A stretch of DNA of 64,000 nucleotides from an uncultured Flavobacteriaceae bacterium (GCA_947494565.1 CANLVG010000008.1:186001-250000), one strand, 5' to 3'. Shown: positions 8,203-17,199, counted from the first letter of the stretch. Notes: a model not told the origin generated them from the letters alone. Numbers and translations are program-made.

Positions 8203-9420
8203 TTACCACCAAGTGTCATATGGTTTTTGCAAATCATCGATGACTATGGGTTCCCCGATTTTGGGAGTAATCAAGGGTATGCGCAATGCTTCCGCTTTTT
8301 TGGATACCCGTTCAATAGGGTCTGTCCACGAGTGTAGCGCCAATTGAAAGGCGCCCCAATGAATCGGCATCAGGGTAGTGGCCTGCACATCGATTCCTGC
8401 TTGGGCGGTTTCCTCTGGAAACATATGAATGTCGGGCCACAATTTATCATATTGTCCGCACTCCATCATGGCAACGTTAAAAGGCCCATAGGTTTCCCCG
8501 ATTTGCTCGAAATGCGGCCCATAACCACTATCCCCACTGAAGAACAGGCTTGAACTATCGGATTTTATCACCCAAGAGGCCCACAAAGTGCTTTGGCCAT
8601 TGTTCAGTTTGCGCCCTGAAAAATGTTGTGCGGGAGTACAGGCAAATTGTATGTTCTTAAATGTAGTTTCCTGCCACCAATCCATTTCGGTGATTTTAAT
8701 GCTTTCTATTCCCCACGCTTCCAAATGAACACCGACACCTAGGGGAACAAAGTAGGCATCAACTTTGGTTTTGAGTTGTTCAATGGATTCATAGTCCAAA
8801 TGATCATAGTGGTCATGTGATATCACTACGGCATCGATCTTTGGCAGTTGTTCAATGGTCAGTGGCAATTCTTTATAAAAACGTTCGCTCCCTAGCCAAG
8901 GATGAGGCGCACATACGCTACCGAACATCGGATCGATAAGAATGTTTTTTCCATCCACTTGCAAGAGGAAAGCGGAATGTCCGAACCAAATTAATCGCGT
9001 GGCCTTGCCATAATTGGCGACAGCGGTAGCATCCATTTTCAAAACGGTTAGGTCTTTGTCAGGTCTGCCGTTTTCAACCTTTTCAAAGAAAAATTTTCTG
9101 GCTATGGAAAGCGTTTCGGAAAAACTTGCATCTTTTGGAACGTCTTTCGCATTTACGAAGCCGTCGTCCTCAAATTGTTTTGAAGATCGGTAGCGCTCCT
9201 TTCGTTCATCGGAAACATCACCTCCAAAACTGGGATAGAAGTTCACAAACGCGAAATAGGATAGGGTCAATATTACGAGGAGGAAGATCGTTGATAAGAG
9301 CAGGTACGTTCCTATTTTTTTAAGTTTTTTCAAGGGATTTTGAAATTTAGAATAAGTATGATGAACCGGGTTGATATAAAAGCCGCCGGCAAACGAATAC
9401 CATCGGGGCGTCCTCTTCAA
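8203..9420 (-). CDS. Membrane-anchored metallo-beta-lactamase-fold hydrolase
   Basis: A 405-residue protein with one transmembrane helix near residues 37-58 and a large metallo-beta-lactamase domain. The metal site is seen as HDHYDH at residues 202-207 (HxHxDH), with later ligands in TPAQHFSGR, LFFSGDSGYG and MPIHWGAF. The spacing and the surrounding LIWFGHSAFLLQ and ILIDPMF motifs resemble the UlaG/NAPE-PLD-like branch, which hydrolyses phosphodiester or lactone bonds. The catalytic domain probably faces the periplasm, given the positively charged N-terminal side. The substrate is unknown. Confidence 0.88.
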   Translation of the reverse strand: MKRTPRWYSFAGGFYINPVHHTYSKFQNPLKKLKKIGTYLLLSTIFLLVILTLSYFAFVNFYPSFGGDVSDERKERYRSSKQFEDDGFVNAKDVPKDASFSETLSIARKFFFEKVENGRPDKDLTVLKMDATAVANYGKATRLIWFGHSAFLLQVDGKNILIDPMFGSVCAPHPWLGSERFYKELPLTIEQLPKIDAVVISHDHYDHLDYESIEQLKTKVDAYFVPLGVGVHLEAWGIESIKITEMDWWQETTFKNIQFACTPAQHFSGRKLNNGQSTLWASWVIKSDSSSLFFSGDSGYGPHFEQIGETYGPFNVAMMECGQYDKLWPDIHMFPEETAQAGIDVQATTLMPIHWGAFQLALHSWTDPIERVSKKAEALRIPLITPKIGEPIVIDDLQKPYDTWW

Positions 9421-9493
9421 AGAAACATTGATGCAGGAACAAAGTGACCGGGAATTATCGTAGGGTTAAAAATTCAGCTAACCCCGCCATAGT

Positions 9494-10450
9494 TTATTTC
9501 GTGGAAAGCAGCCAGGCTTCACGCGATTGGGTGCGTTTGATGGAACGAAGCGCATTTAAGGCTTCATCAGTATCAGTGTAACTGTCGTAGGTGACCATGT
9601 GAAGTCCATGAGGGTTGGTGCCGATATAGGTGGAATGATACCCTCTTCGCTTCAACTGTCTCATTTTCTTTTCAGCATTCTTTTTGAAACGAAAGGCGCC
9701 TGCGACAATATGATGCACGCGACCGCTTTCTTTTTTCGGAGTCGAAAGTACGTCCAAGGACAGTGTAGGCAACTCCATAGGAGCAGTATCGAAAAAAGTC
9801 GCCTCTTGAATGCGCTTGGATACCGCGTCTTGAACTTGTTCCGTCGCCAATTGTTGTTGATTCACCTTTTCCTTATAAAAACGGAAAGCCGTTAAACCGG
9901 TAGAAACGGCCAATAAGAAAATGGCAGCATACTTCAAGTAAGGTCTGAACGAAGAAGCGGCTCTTTTCTCCGGAGTAAAGACAAAAGGTATTTTCTCTTC
10001 CAAGGTTTCTACCTCTTCTTTCAGTAATTCTCGTGTAACCGGACTCGAAACTACGGAAGATAGACCGAATGATGAGGTCAAATAATTGGTCTTGCCATAG
10101 GGCTGAAACTGCAATTTGTGATGCGCGTTGAACCATAACTCACCGATGGTGGCCAATTCGAGTTTATTTCCAACTTCAAGGCAGGTTTTCCAGTTTTTAA
10201 CGGTCTGTGAAACCTGTGCCAAAGCCTCCTCATACGTGATGTTTTCGGCTTCGGAAATGTAAGAGACCAAAAGCCCGTCATTGGACCGTACTTGGGCATT
10301 AAAGGAAATCTCTTTGGTGGGGGGATAGAAGGTATTTGACCCCTGTGCCAATACTGCGGATTTGTGTTGCGCCAAGAACGCACCGAGTTCCGGTACCATG
10401 ACACAATTGTAACGATATAACAATTCCGAGATATAGTGTTCTAAAACCAT
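9494..10450 (-). CDS. HU-like (CCDC81-type) and SPOR domain membrane protein
   Basis: A 318-residue protein. The N-terminal ~140 residues look like paired Bacteroidota HU-CCDC81-type domains (VPELGAFLAQHKSAV and NAQVRSNDGLLVSYI motifs). Next is a charged linker, one transmembrane helix at about residues 171-190, and a C-terminal SPOR domain (242-318, HHIVAGAFRFKKNAEKKM). SPOR domains bind denuded septal peptidoglycan, so this protein could link something in the cytoplasm, possibly DNA, to the division site. The ATG at 10450 is chosen over an upstream ATG at 10684 because the longer form would overlap dprA and has no domain match. It is divergent from dprA. Confidence 0.85.
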   Translation of the reverse strand: MVLEHYISELLYRYNCVMVPELGAFLAQHKSAVLAQGSNTFYPPTKEISFNAQVRSNDGLLVSYISEAENITYEEALAQVSQTVKNWKTCLEVGNKLELATIGELWFNAHHKLQFQPYGKTNYLTSSFGLSSVVSSPVTRELLKEEVETLEEKIPFVFTPEKRAASSFRPYLKYAAIFLLAVSTGLTAFRFYKEKVNQQQLATEQVQDAVSKRIQEATFFDTAPMELPTLSLDVLSTPKKESGRVHHIVAGAFRFKKNAEKKMRQLKRRGYHSTYIGTNPHGLHMVTYDSYTDTDEALNALRSIKRTQSREAWLLSTK

Positions 10451-10540
10451 ATACCGCAAATATGCTAAAAAATACGAGGGTTCAAAACCGCTTGCATAAC
10501 TTTTTATTAACATTATATTTTGCGTATTTTGTGGATAACT

Positions 10541-11659
10541 ATGACCGATATACAACTGTCTGAAGACGAATTCATTGCTGTGCTGAGGCTGCAGCATATT
10601 CCCAATATCGGTGATGTCTCCGCTAAAAAATTGATTCGCCATTGTGGTAGCCCATCGGCTATTTTTTCCGACAAAAAAGAACAACTGCTCAAAATCGATG
10701 GTATCGGCAGCTATACCCTAAATGGACTTCATGATTCCCGATACTTGAGGGCTGCTGAACTGGAATATGAGTATTTGCAGCGTGAGGGAATCGAATACTG
10801 GTATTTTCAAGAGGCCAACTACCCAAAGTATCTCAAACATTGTATCGATAGCCCTATGGTACTGTTCAAAAAAGGGAATATCCGATTGGATGGGAGAAAA
10901 ATCATCAGCGTAGTGGGAACGAGAAATATCACTAGCTACGGTGCGGGCTTTTGCGAACGGTTTATTGCTGATATTGCTCCACTTGATCCGATCATCGTAA
11001 GTGGTTTTGCCTATGGGGTGGATATTGCCATTCAAAAGGCCGCGATAAAACATGGTCTTCAGACCATCGGTTGTTTGGCACACGGGTTAAATCAAATTTA
11101 TCCGAAAGTGCACGCAAAGTATGTGGCCGATGTAGAGCGGAACGGGGGTTTTCTTACCGAGTTTTGGAGCACGAGTAATCCCGATCGTGAGAATTTTTTA
11201 AAACGAAACCGCATCATTGCGGGTATGGCCGAGGCTACGGTGGTGGTCGAGTCAGCGCAAAAGGGCGGTAGTTTGGTGACCGCGGATATCGCCCATAGTT
11301 ATCATAGGGATGTATTTGCCGTGCCGGGTAGGGCAGACGATACCTATAGTCTCGGGTGCAATAACCTGATCAAACAACAAAAGGCCCACATGCTTACCTC
11401 GGCAGCCGATTTGGTGTACTTATTGGGTTGGGATGTGGAAGAAAAGAAAGTGGAACCGATTCAAAAACAGCTTTTTGTCGAACTAGACGATACCGAGAAA
11501 TCGATTTATAGGTACTTGCAGCAGCAGGGCAAGCAGTTACTGGATAGTATCGCCCTGGAATGTAAAATACCGGTTTTTAAAGTCTCTTCAACCTTGCTGA
11601 ACATGGAAATGAAAGGAATTGTTCGGCCGTTGCCAGGGAAATTGTTCGAAGCAATATAG
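10541..11659 (+). CDS. dprA: DNA-protecting/processing protein DprA
   Basis: A 372-residue DprA/Smf protein, which loads RecA on incoming single-stranded DNA in natural transformation. An N-terminal helix-hairpin-helix-like region (HIPNIGDVSAKKLIRHCG) precedes the Rossmann-like DNA-binding core with SVVGTRNITSYG, VSGFAYGVDIAIQKAA and ENFLKRNRIIAGMAEATVVV. A C-terminal winged-helix-like segment follows. The ATG at 10541 is preferred over a TTG seven codons upstream. The length is usual for the family. Confidence 0.96.
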   Translation: MTDIQLSEDEFIAVLRLQHIPNIGDVSAKKLIRHCGSPSAIFSDKKEQLLKIDGIGSYTLNGLHDSRYLRAAELEYEYLQREGIEYWYFQEANYPKYLKHCIDSPMVLFKKGNIRLDGRKIISVVGTRNITSYGAGFCERFIADIAPLDPIIVSGFAYGVDIAIQKAAIKHGLQTIGCLAHGLNQIYPKVHAKYVADVERNGGFLTEFWSTSNPDRENFLKRNRIIAGMAEATVVVESAQKGGSLVTADIAHSYHRDVFAVPGRADDTYSLGCNNLIKQQKAHMLTSAADLVYLLGWDVEEKKVEPIQKQLFVELDDTEKSIYRYLQQQGKQLLDSIALECKIPVFKVSSTLLNMEMKGIVRPLPGKLFEAI

Positions 11660-11696
11660 AAAAGCAGTGCTGTAATTCTCCCATAACCCTTTGGGA

Positions 11697-12002
11697 CTAC
11701 TTTACGTCGTTTAAGGTCAACTTCAGATATTCATTCGTCTTAAAAAGAAATCGAAACAATCCGGGCCCATCTCCACTGCTTAGAATAATTTTAGGATGTG
11801 AAGTAGCTTCAACATCCAACTCCAGCCTATTTGAAGTACACCAATCGATTTTCGCTTGAATGAGCTGTTTCCCTGAAGAGATATCTAAAGTGATGTGCTC
11901 GCCATTCTTGATGTTACAAACCAAGGCCCCGTCTAGCTCAATTTTGATCTTTCTGGCTCGGTTCTCAAATTCGGAAGTCCTTTGAATCGAAAGTTTTGGC
12001 AT
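11697..12002 (-). CDS. Conserved-looking hypothetical protein, 101 aa
   Basis: A small, probably cytosolic protein with alternating strands (KIKIELDGALVCNIKNGEHI, SGKQLIQAKIDWC). The pattern suggests a compact beta-sandwich, loosely like PEGA-type modules, but no family is assigned. It is convergent with dprA and has no signal peptide. Codon use is ordinary for the window. Confidence 0.6.
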   Translation of the reverse strand: MPKLSIQRTSEFENRARKIKIELDGALVCNIKNGEHITLDISSGKQLIQAKIDWCTSNRLELDVEATSHPKIILSSGDGPGLFRFLFKTNEYLKLTLNDVK

Positions 12003-12375
12003 TTTTTGGGAGATTTAAGTTGTAAAAGGCATTTGGAAGACTTTGCGATGACGACTGCAGATGGAATGCGGCGAATAAGCACCAGCAAAACCATTCTTTA
12101 CTGCTATTGGCGGCCCCAATACAGCTACAAAACAGGGGTAAAGACTGAAAGCCTGGTCTTTGCTAACCAACCATGCGGTCTGTTCTGGCACCTTTTATCG
12201 ATAACGCTCGTCAAATACGGCACTTCATCGAGTTAAAATAATCGAAAATCGATATAGTTCAAAACCACAGCCCTTTTTCACGCCTTAAAACCAACCACTT
12301 GGTCGGTTGTACCAAAAAGCATTACTTCCGATGTAATCGCGCTATTTTGACTATTTTCGCACAAAATTAGTTTAG
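12003..12375. other. Intergenic region upstream of the FKBP isomerase gene
   Basis: An 84-codon plus-strand frame at 11982-12236 overlaps the start of the upstream minus-strand gene and has non-coding composition, so it is not annotated. The only recognisable feature is the TetR-like palindrome at 12290-12307. A possible -7 box (TATTTTCG, 12352-12359) sits close to the next ATG. Confidence 0.5.
12290..12307. promoter_or_regulatory. TetR-type palindromic operator candidate
   Basis: ACCAACCA, CT, TGGTCGGT: 8-base arms with one mismatch around the same CT centre seen in the perfect palindrome at 54828-54845. Operators of this shape are typical of TetR-family repressors. It lies 68 bases upstream of the FKBP isomerase start. 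No tetR gene is in the window. Confidence 0.45.
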
Positions 12376-13137
12376 ATGAACAAGACATTTTGGATTATCA
12401 TAGCGACGGTATTGACCAGTGCGTTAAGCCTTGCGCAAAAGAAGAAAGAATTACTCGCCGAGGTCGCACAATTAAAGGCCAAGGCTGCCGAAATACAGCT
12501 AAAGCTTGACGAAGCTCAAGCGGCAAAAGAAGTAAATTTAGATAATGAACTGCAAAAATTCAGCTACGCCTTCGGACTGACCATTGGGAATAACCTAAAA
12601 ATGATCGGGTATGACTCCTTAGCCTATCAAACGATTGCCGTCGCGCTGGAAGATGTGATGAAAGGCACCGAAAAAATGGAGCAGCAAACGGCACAGGAGC
12701 ACGTTCGAACCGCAATACAGCAATTGGAAGAAGAAGAGGGTAAGCGTAAGAGTGAGGAAGGAGTGGCGTTTTTGACCGAAAATGCAAAAAGGGAAGGAAT
12801 TCAGACGACTGAGAGTGGTTTACAATATGAAGTTATTACGGAAGGCACGGGGCCGGTTCCAGTGGCAACCAACAAAGTAAAGGTGCATTATACCGGAATG
12901 TTGATCGATGGTACTGTTTTCGATAGTTCAGTGGAACGTGGAGAACCCATAGTTTTTGGTGTGACCGGGGTTATCAAGGGATGGCAGGAAGCCTTGCAAT
13001 TGATGCCTGTGGGTTCAAAATGGAAGGTATACATTCCGCAGGAATTGGGCTACGGTCCCAGAGGTGCTGGTGGAGGTACGATACCACCCTATGCTGCCTT
13101 GGTCTTTGATGTGGAGCTTTTGGCTATTGAAGAATAA
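12376..13137 (+). CDS. FKBP-type peptidyl-prolyl isomerase, FkpA/Mip-like, exported
   Basis: A 253-residue exported isomerase. It has a signal peptide (about residues 1-20), a charged coiled-coil helix (22-55), a helical FKBP_N dimerisation domain (DNELQKFSYAFGLTIGNNL onward) and a C-terminal FKBP catalytic domain from about residue 160 (KVKVHYTGMLIDGTVFDSS, GVIKGWQEALQLMPVGS, GYGPRGAGG). FkpA/Mip-type proteins catalyse proline cis-trans isomerisation and act as periplasmic chaperones, probably for outer-membrane proteins. The gene ends four bases before the convergent trpS stop codon. Confidence 0.95.
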   Translation: MNKTFWIIIATVLTSALSLAQKKKELLAEVAQLKAKAAEIQLKLDEAQAAKEVNLDNELQKFSYAFGLTIGNNLKMIGYDSLAYQTIAVALEDVMKGTEKMEQQTAQEHVRTAIQQLEEEEGKRKSEEGVAFLTENAKREGIQTTESGLQYEVITEGTGPVPVATNKVKVHYTGMLIDGTVFDSSVERGEPIVFGVTGVIKGWQEALQLMPVGSKWKVYIPQELGYGPRGAGGGTIPPYAALVFDVELLAIEE

Positions 13138-13141
13138 GGGG

Positions 13142-14110
13142 TCAGTACCCCACTTTGGTGCGTACCCGCTCCAAAACATCATCTGCTGTTTTCTTGGCCT
13201 TTTCGGCACCGAGCGCTAGGGCATCGTCTACCTCATTGAGGTGGCTCATGTAATAGTCGAACTTTTCACGGATATCCCCGAATTTATCGAGTACCAATTC
13301 ATATAGGGCCTGTTTGGCATGTCCGTATCCATAGTTTCCGCTCTGATAATTCGCTCGCATATCTTCCGTTTGTTTTGCAGAGGCCAATATCCGGTAGAGC
13401 GCAAAGGTCGTATCGGTATCCGGATCCTTGGGGTCTTCCATAGGAGTGCTATCTGAAACGATTCCCATAAGTTGCTTCCGCAGTTTTTTATCGGTTTGAA
13501 ATAGATTGATCAAATTGCCTTTGCTCTTGCTCATCTTCTCTCCATCCGTTCCGGGAATGTACATGGTCGACTCTTGTACCTTGGCTTCTGGCAAAACAAA
13601 GGTCTCGCCTAGTTGGGCATGAAAACGAGAGGCCACATCACGTGTCATTTCAAGGTGTTGCAGCTGATCTTTCCCCACGGGAACGATATGTGCATCATAG
13701 AGTAAAATATCCGCGGCCATCAGCATTGGGTAGGTAAAGAGCCCTGCATTGACATCTTCCAAGCGATCTGCCTTGTCTTTAAACGAATGGGCAAGGGTTA
13801 AACGTTGATAGGGGAAAAAGCAGCTCAGATACCACGCAAGTTCGGTTACTTGGGGCACATCGCTTTGACGGTAAAAAACCGTTTTGTCGATATCGAGACC
13901 ACAGGCCAACCAAGTTGCGGCTGTAGCGTAGGTATTGTTGCGTAATTCAGCTCCGTTTTTTATTTGCGTTAGCGAATGCATATCCGCGATAAAAAGAAAT
14001 GATTCATTTTCCGGGTTTTCGGCCATTTCGATTGCTGGAAGAATTGCCCCCAGAATGTTACCCAAATGAGGTGTTCCAGTACTCTGAATACCTGTTAAAA
14101 TTCTCGCCAT
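13142..14110 (-). CDS. trpS: Tryptophan--tRNA ligase
   Basis: A 322-residue class I aminoacyl-tRNA synthetase that charges tRNA-Trp. The HIGH-type motif is TGTPHLGNILG near the N-terminus and the KMSKS motif is intact (GEKMSKSKGN). The ATG at 14110 gives the usual start MARILTGIQSTG; an extension to 14152 would add 14 residues with no match. Length is normal for bacterial TrpRS. It is divergent from plsC, and both promoters fall in the 73 bases between them. Confidence 0.97.
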   Translation of the reverse strand: MARILTGIQSTGTPHLGNILGAILPAIEMAENPENESFLFIADMHSLTQIKNGAELRNNTYATAATWLACGLDIDKTVFYRQSDVPQVTELAWYLSCFFPYQRLTLAHSFKDKADRLEDVNAGLFTYPMLMAADILLYDAHIVPVGKDQLQHLEMTRDVASRFHAQLGETFVLPEAKVQESTMYIPGTDGEKMSKSKGNLINLFQTDKKLRKQLMGIVSDSTPMEDPKDPDTDTTFALYRILASAKQTEDMRANYQSGNYGYGHAKQALYELVLDKFGDIREKFDYYMSHLNEVDDALALGAEKAKKTADDVLERVRTKVGY

Positions 14111-14131
14111 TGGTTTCGTTTCAAAGAAGCA

Positions 14132-14139
14132 CAAAGGTA
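14132..14139 (-). promoter_or_regulatory. -7 promoter element for trpS
   Basis: On the minus strand TACCTTTG matches TAnnTTTG exactly, 21 bases upstream of the trpS ATG at 14110. The expected start of transcription is about 14 bases before the ATG. Confidence 0.5.
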
Positions 14140-14170
14140 AAAGAAAACGCAATAAACAGCCCTAATTTGC

Positions 14171-14178
14171 TATTTTTG
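14171..14178 (+). promoter_or_regulatory. -7 promoter element abutting the plsC start codon
   Basis: TATTTTTG matches TAnnTTTG exactly but ends only five bases before the ATG at 14184. Transcription would then start at or next to the A of the start codon, giving a leaderless or nearly leaderless mRNA. Confidence 0.45.
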
Positions 14179-14183
14179 ATTCC

Positions 14184-14921
14184 ATGCTTCGTTTTTTAAG
14201 AAATATAGGCCATGTCCTATACCGTATTTGGTTCTATATTTTGGTTGCGATACCGATTTTCATTTTTTTTCCTTTGTTGTTGCTGGCAACATTATCTGAG
14301 AAGTGGTATCCTCAATTCTTCTGGTTGGCCCGTAATCTTTGGGCCGTTCCCATCCTATACGGCATGGGTTGTCCGCCACGCATTACCTATGAGCAAAAAA
14401 TGGAAAAAGGCAAGAGCTATATGCTCGTGGCGAACCATACCAGTATGCTTGATATCATGTTGATGCTGCGCGTGAGCAAGAACCCCTTTGTGTTTGTGGG
14501 AAAAAAAGAATTGGTCAAAATACCGGTATTCGGTTTTTTTTATAAACGCGTTTGTATTTTGGTGGATCGAGAAAGTACAAAAAGCCGAACGGGAGTCTAC
14601 CGAAGGGCGCAACGCAGATTGAACCAGGGCTTGAGCATCTGTATTTTCCCCGAAGGCGGTGTTCCCGATGAAGAGGTGCTTTTAGATGAGTTTAAAGACG
14701 GAGCATTTAAAATGGCCATTGCCCATCAAATACCAGTGGTGCCAATGACCTTTTACGACTGCAAGCAGCGCTTTTCCTTTACGTTCCTGAGCGGAGGACC
14801 TGGTCGGCTCAGGGCCAAAGTACATCGGTTCTTTGAAACGGGAATCCTGGGCGAGGAAGATAAATCTACCTTGCGGGAGGAAATAAGGGTCTTGATCTTG
14901 AATGAACTTCAACAAAAATAA
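14184..14921 (+). CDS. plsC: 1-acyl-sn-glycerol-3-phosphate acyltransferase
   Basis: A 245-residue membrane-associated acyltransferase that makes phosphatidic acid from lysophosphatidic acid. A hydrophobic N-terminal segment (about 11-37) precedes the acyltransferase domain. The HX4D motif is HTSMLD at residues 85-90, the glycerol-phosphate-binding motif is FPEGG at 155-159, and VPVMTF occupies the block IV position. The length is usual. The start codon sits almost on the promoter. Confidence 0.93.
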   Translation: MLRFLRNIGHVLYRIWFYILVAIPIFIFFPLLLLATLSEKWYPQFFWLARNLWAVPILYGMGCPPRITYEQKMEKGKSYMLVANHTSMLDIMLMLRVSKNPFVFVGKKELVKIPVFGFFYKRVCILVDRESTKSRTGVYRRAQRRLNQGLSICIFPEGGVPDEEVLLDEFKDGAFKMAIAHQIPVVPMTFYDCKQRFSFTFLSGGPGRLRAKVHRFFETGILGEEDKSTLREEIRVLILNELQQK

Positions 14922-14930
14922 GATCACACT

Positions 14931-14961
14931 AAAAACGCCCTACAGGAAGACCCGTAGGGCG
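14931..14961 (-). terminator. Rho-independent terminator of the OMP/sigma operon
   Basis: CGCCCTAC (14936-14943) pairs perfectly with GTAGGGCG (14954-14961) around a 10-base loop. On the minus strand the stem is followed by TTTTT (14935-14931), so it terminates the minus-strand operon that ends at 15018; it may also stop readthrough from plsC. Confidence 0.75.
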
Positions 14962-15017
14962 CAATTATGGTCATATAAGAATGACCAACCTAACCAACTT
15001 CTTTTTCATAGGGATTG

Positions 15018-16565
15018 TTAAAATCTAAAGCTTACGCCGCTGTATACCCCAACGGTAAACGGTTGAAAGGTACCCTCGGTACGTGAAAAGGTGTTCAGTT
15101 GATACTTAAAGACCGGTTCAACGTTCAATTGTACTTTCGGACTGAACTTATAATTTACCCCGATACCCACATTGGTGCTGAAATTAACACTGTTCACATT
15201 ATTAGCCTCACCCATTTGAGTGGTCAGCTCCCCAGCACTAAGTGAAATAGAATTGTCGACCAAGAACAGGGAGCTCACCCCCCCGATCAGATTAACACCG
15301 AATCTTTTATCCAATAGAGCGTATTCCAATTCAACAGGCACTTCAAGGTAGCCGAATTGTTGGGTCATCGCCCCATTTTGCGATAATCCTTGGCCTGAAA
15401 AATCCTGTGCAACAGATACAAGGTTGTCCATCGTATTCAAACTGGCCTCAGGGGCACTACTGGCCACAACAATATTTTTAGCGGTAGCCGAATAGTTTAC
15501 GTTTGTGATCTGCCCTATGGCAGAGCTCTCCAAAGAAGACGAAAATTCGACATCGTCGGTGCTATATCCGAAATCGACCCGATGTACTCCGGATCTGATT
15601 TTTAATTTATCGCTGATTTCATACGCAACGGACAACCCATAACTCAGATTCAGATCTCCTGACTTGCTATTCGGAACAAAAATGGAATGAACGGGAGAAC
15701 CTTCCCCCATCGCATCAAAATAGACGGGTGCCACGCTTGGCCCGGCCGACCATTTACCGCCCTTATTTTCCGCAATGGCCTCTTTTTCTTCCTCTTGCTT
15801 GGCGATTTCGTCAAATATGGATTTTTTAGTTGTCTCATCTTCCGAAGTATCGGAAGAATCCTCTTGTGTGTCGACTTGCGCAACTGCAGTCCCTTTTTGT
15901 TGTTCCAAATTCTTACCAATCAATCCCTTGTCGCTATCCTCTTCCGTCGGCAACCCTGTTGAAGTCTGCAAATTGCCTGTTGCTGAATTCGAATCCGCTG
16001 CCGCTACTTGCTCGGTTTTCGAGACTATGGCCTCACTTTCCATCGCGGGGTTCTTCACATCGTGGTAGCTGTCCTGCTGGGTTTCCGTCGTCTTACCGTT
16101 TGCCAGCTGTGTGCTTTTCGAAGGAGCTGTAAATTTTAAGGTACCCGACTCGGCGTCATTCGCATCAGTATCTTTTTCAAGACCACTAGTTGATTCGGAG
16201 GATGAATCCCCTTCCTTTTTCAATGATTCTTGCATATTGATGTCCGTAACTTCCGTATCGGAAGCTTTAAGACTCTCCTCTACCCCGTTTTTATCGATAG
16301 TCGTATTGGTTTTGGTATCGGGAATCTCTTTATTCGTGACTGCCGGAACGGTTACATTTTCGGATGTCGAAGGATTGATGACGTAAATAACAAGGGCCAA
16401 AACCGCGGCGACACCGCCTAATTTCCACCATAGGGGAATAACCCTTTTCGATTTTTTCTTTTTATCAAGGGAGGCCTTGATCGCGTGCCAGACTTTTTCA
16501 TCCGGCACATCGGAGAAATCCGAGAATTTCTCTTGAAATATTTTGTCTAAGTTCTTTTTGCCCAT
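15018..16565 (-). CDS. Trans-envelope protein: cytoplasmic head, TM helix, long linker, outer-membrane beta-barrel
   Basis: A 515-residue protein with an unusual layout. Residues 1-43 are charged and cytoplasmic-looking, a single transmembrane helix lies at about 44-63, and then come about 200 residues rich in Ser, Thr, Glu and Asp with low complexity. The C-terminal ~240 residues show the alternating pattern of an outer-membrane beta-barrel (LNLSYGLSVAYEISDKLKIR, VNLIGGVSSLF, ending in VGVYSGVSFRF with terminal Phe). It is downstream of an ECF sigma factor gene, the position expected for an anti-sigma factor, so the N-terminal head may bind the sigma factor. Similar fusions occur in Bacteroidota, but their mechanism is, to my knowledge, not settled. 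Confidence 0.8.
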   Translation of the reverse strand: MGKKNLDKIFQEKFSDFSDVPDEKVWHAIKASLDKKKKSKRVIPLWWKLGGVAAVLALVIYVINPSTSENVTVPAVTNKEIPDTKTNTTIDKNGVEESLKASDTEVTDINMQESLKKEGDSSSESTSGLEKDTDANDAESGTLKFTAPSKSTQLANGKTTETQQDSYHDVKNPAMESEAIVSKTEQVAAADSNSATGNLQTSTGLPTEEDSDKGLIGKNLEQQKGTAVAQVDTQEDSSDTSEDETTKKSIFDEIAKQEEEKEAIAENKGGKWSAGPSVAPVYFDAMGEGSPVHSIFVPNSKSGDLNLSYGLSVAYEISDKLKIRSGVHRVDFGYSTDDVEFSSSLESSAIGQITNVNYSATAKNIVVASSAPEASLNTMDNLVSVAQDFSGQGLSQNGAMTQQFGYLEVPVELEYALLDKRFGVNLIGGVSSLFLVDNSISLSAGELTTQMGEANNVNSVNFSTNVGIGVNYKFSPKVQLNVEPVFKYQLNTFSRTEGTFQPFTVGVYSGVSFRF

Positions 16566-16608
16566 CTCAACGGTATTAGGTCTTAATTTTGATGTTTTTT
16601 CAGCGGTA

Positions 16609-17172
16609 CTACTCTTCTTTGGTAAAGAAAATCAGTAGTCCGATGACGGATTTATTTTGTTCGCGCTCAATGCGTTCTTTTAGAATCATTCTAGCGCGCG
16701 CTAAATTTGATTTTGACGTGCCTTGCGAGGTGCCAAGCTGCGCACTTATTTCTTTATGTGTATACCCATCGAGCACATACATATTAAAGGTCAGCCGATA
16801 TTTATTGGGCAGTTCTTGAATGTATTTCAAAAGCGTATGCAACCCAATATCGGCATATAAAGGTTCTACCTCGGTTTCTTCTTCTACGTTTTCTGAAACG
16901 ACATTCAGATGCTCGCTTTTTCTATACTTCTGCATGACGGTATTGACCGTTATACGTTTCATCCATCCTTCAAAAGAGCCCTCAGACCGGTATTGACCGA
17001 TTTTATCGAAAATGGTCATAAAACTATCGTGCAGGTTATCTTCGGCTTCCGTTTTATTTCGGGAGTATTTCAGACATATACCGAACAGTATATTTGAATA
17101 CTTACGATAGAGTCCCTCCTGCGCCCTTCTGTCGCCTTTTTTACACTGCTTTACGAGTTCTTCTAAACTCAA
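16609..17172 (-). CDS. RNA polymerase ECF-type sigma factor
   Basis: A 187-residue sigma-70 family protein of the extracytoplasmic-function group. Region 2 is at about residues 10-85 (YSNILFGICLKYSRNKTEAEDNL, then FEGWMKRITVNTVMQKYRK). Region 4 is at about 110-165 (LPNKYRLTFNMYVLDGYTHK, then helix-turn-helix ISAQLGTSQGTSKSNLARAR). It is the second gene of a probable three-gene minus-strand operon: lipoprotein, sigma factor, trans-envelope beta-barrel protein. Control by the downstream membrane protein is inferred from gene order and architecture. Confidence 0.93.
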   Translation of the reverse strand: MSLEELVKQCKKGDRRAQEGLYRKYSNILFGICLKYSRNKTEAEDNLHDSFMTIFDKIGQYRSEGSFEGWMKRITVNTVMQKYRKSEHLNVVSENVEEETEVEPLYADIGLHTLLKYIQELPNKYRLTFNMYVLDGYTHKEISAQLGTSQGTSKSNLARARMILKERIEREQNKSVIGLLIFFTKEE

Positions 17173-17199
17173 ATTATTGGTTAGATTAAATGGTTGTTC

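Noticed and set aside
10451-10684. Upstream extension of the HU/SPOR gene
   Set aside because: It would overlap the start of divergent dprA and adds no domain; the ATG at 10450 gives the family start.
11982-12236. An 84-codon plus-strand frame upstream of the FKBP gene
   Set aside because: It begins inside a divergent gene, has no recognisable pattern, and includes odd cysteine and tryptophan use.
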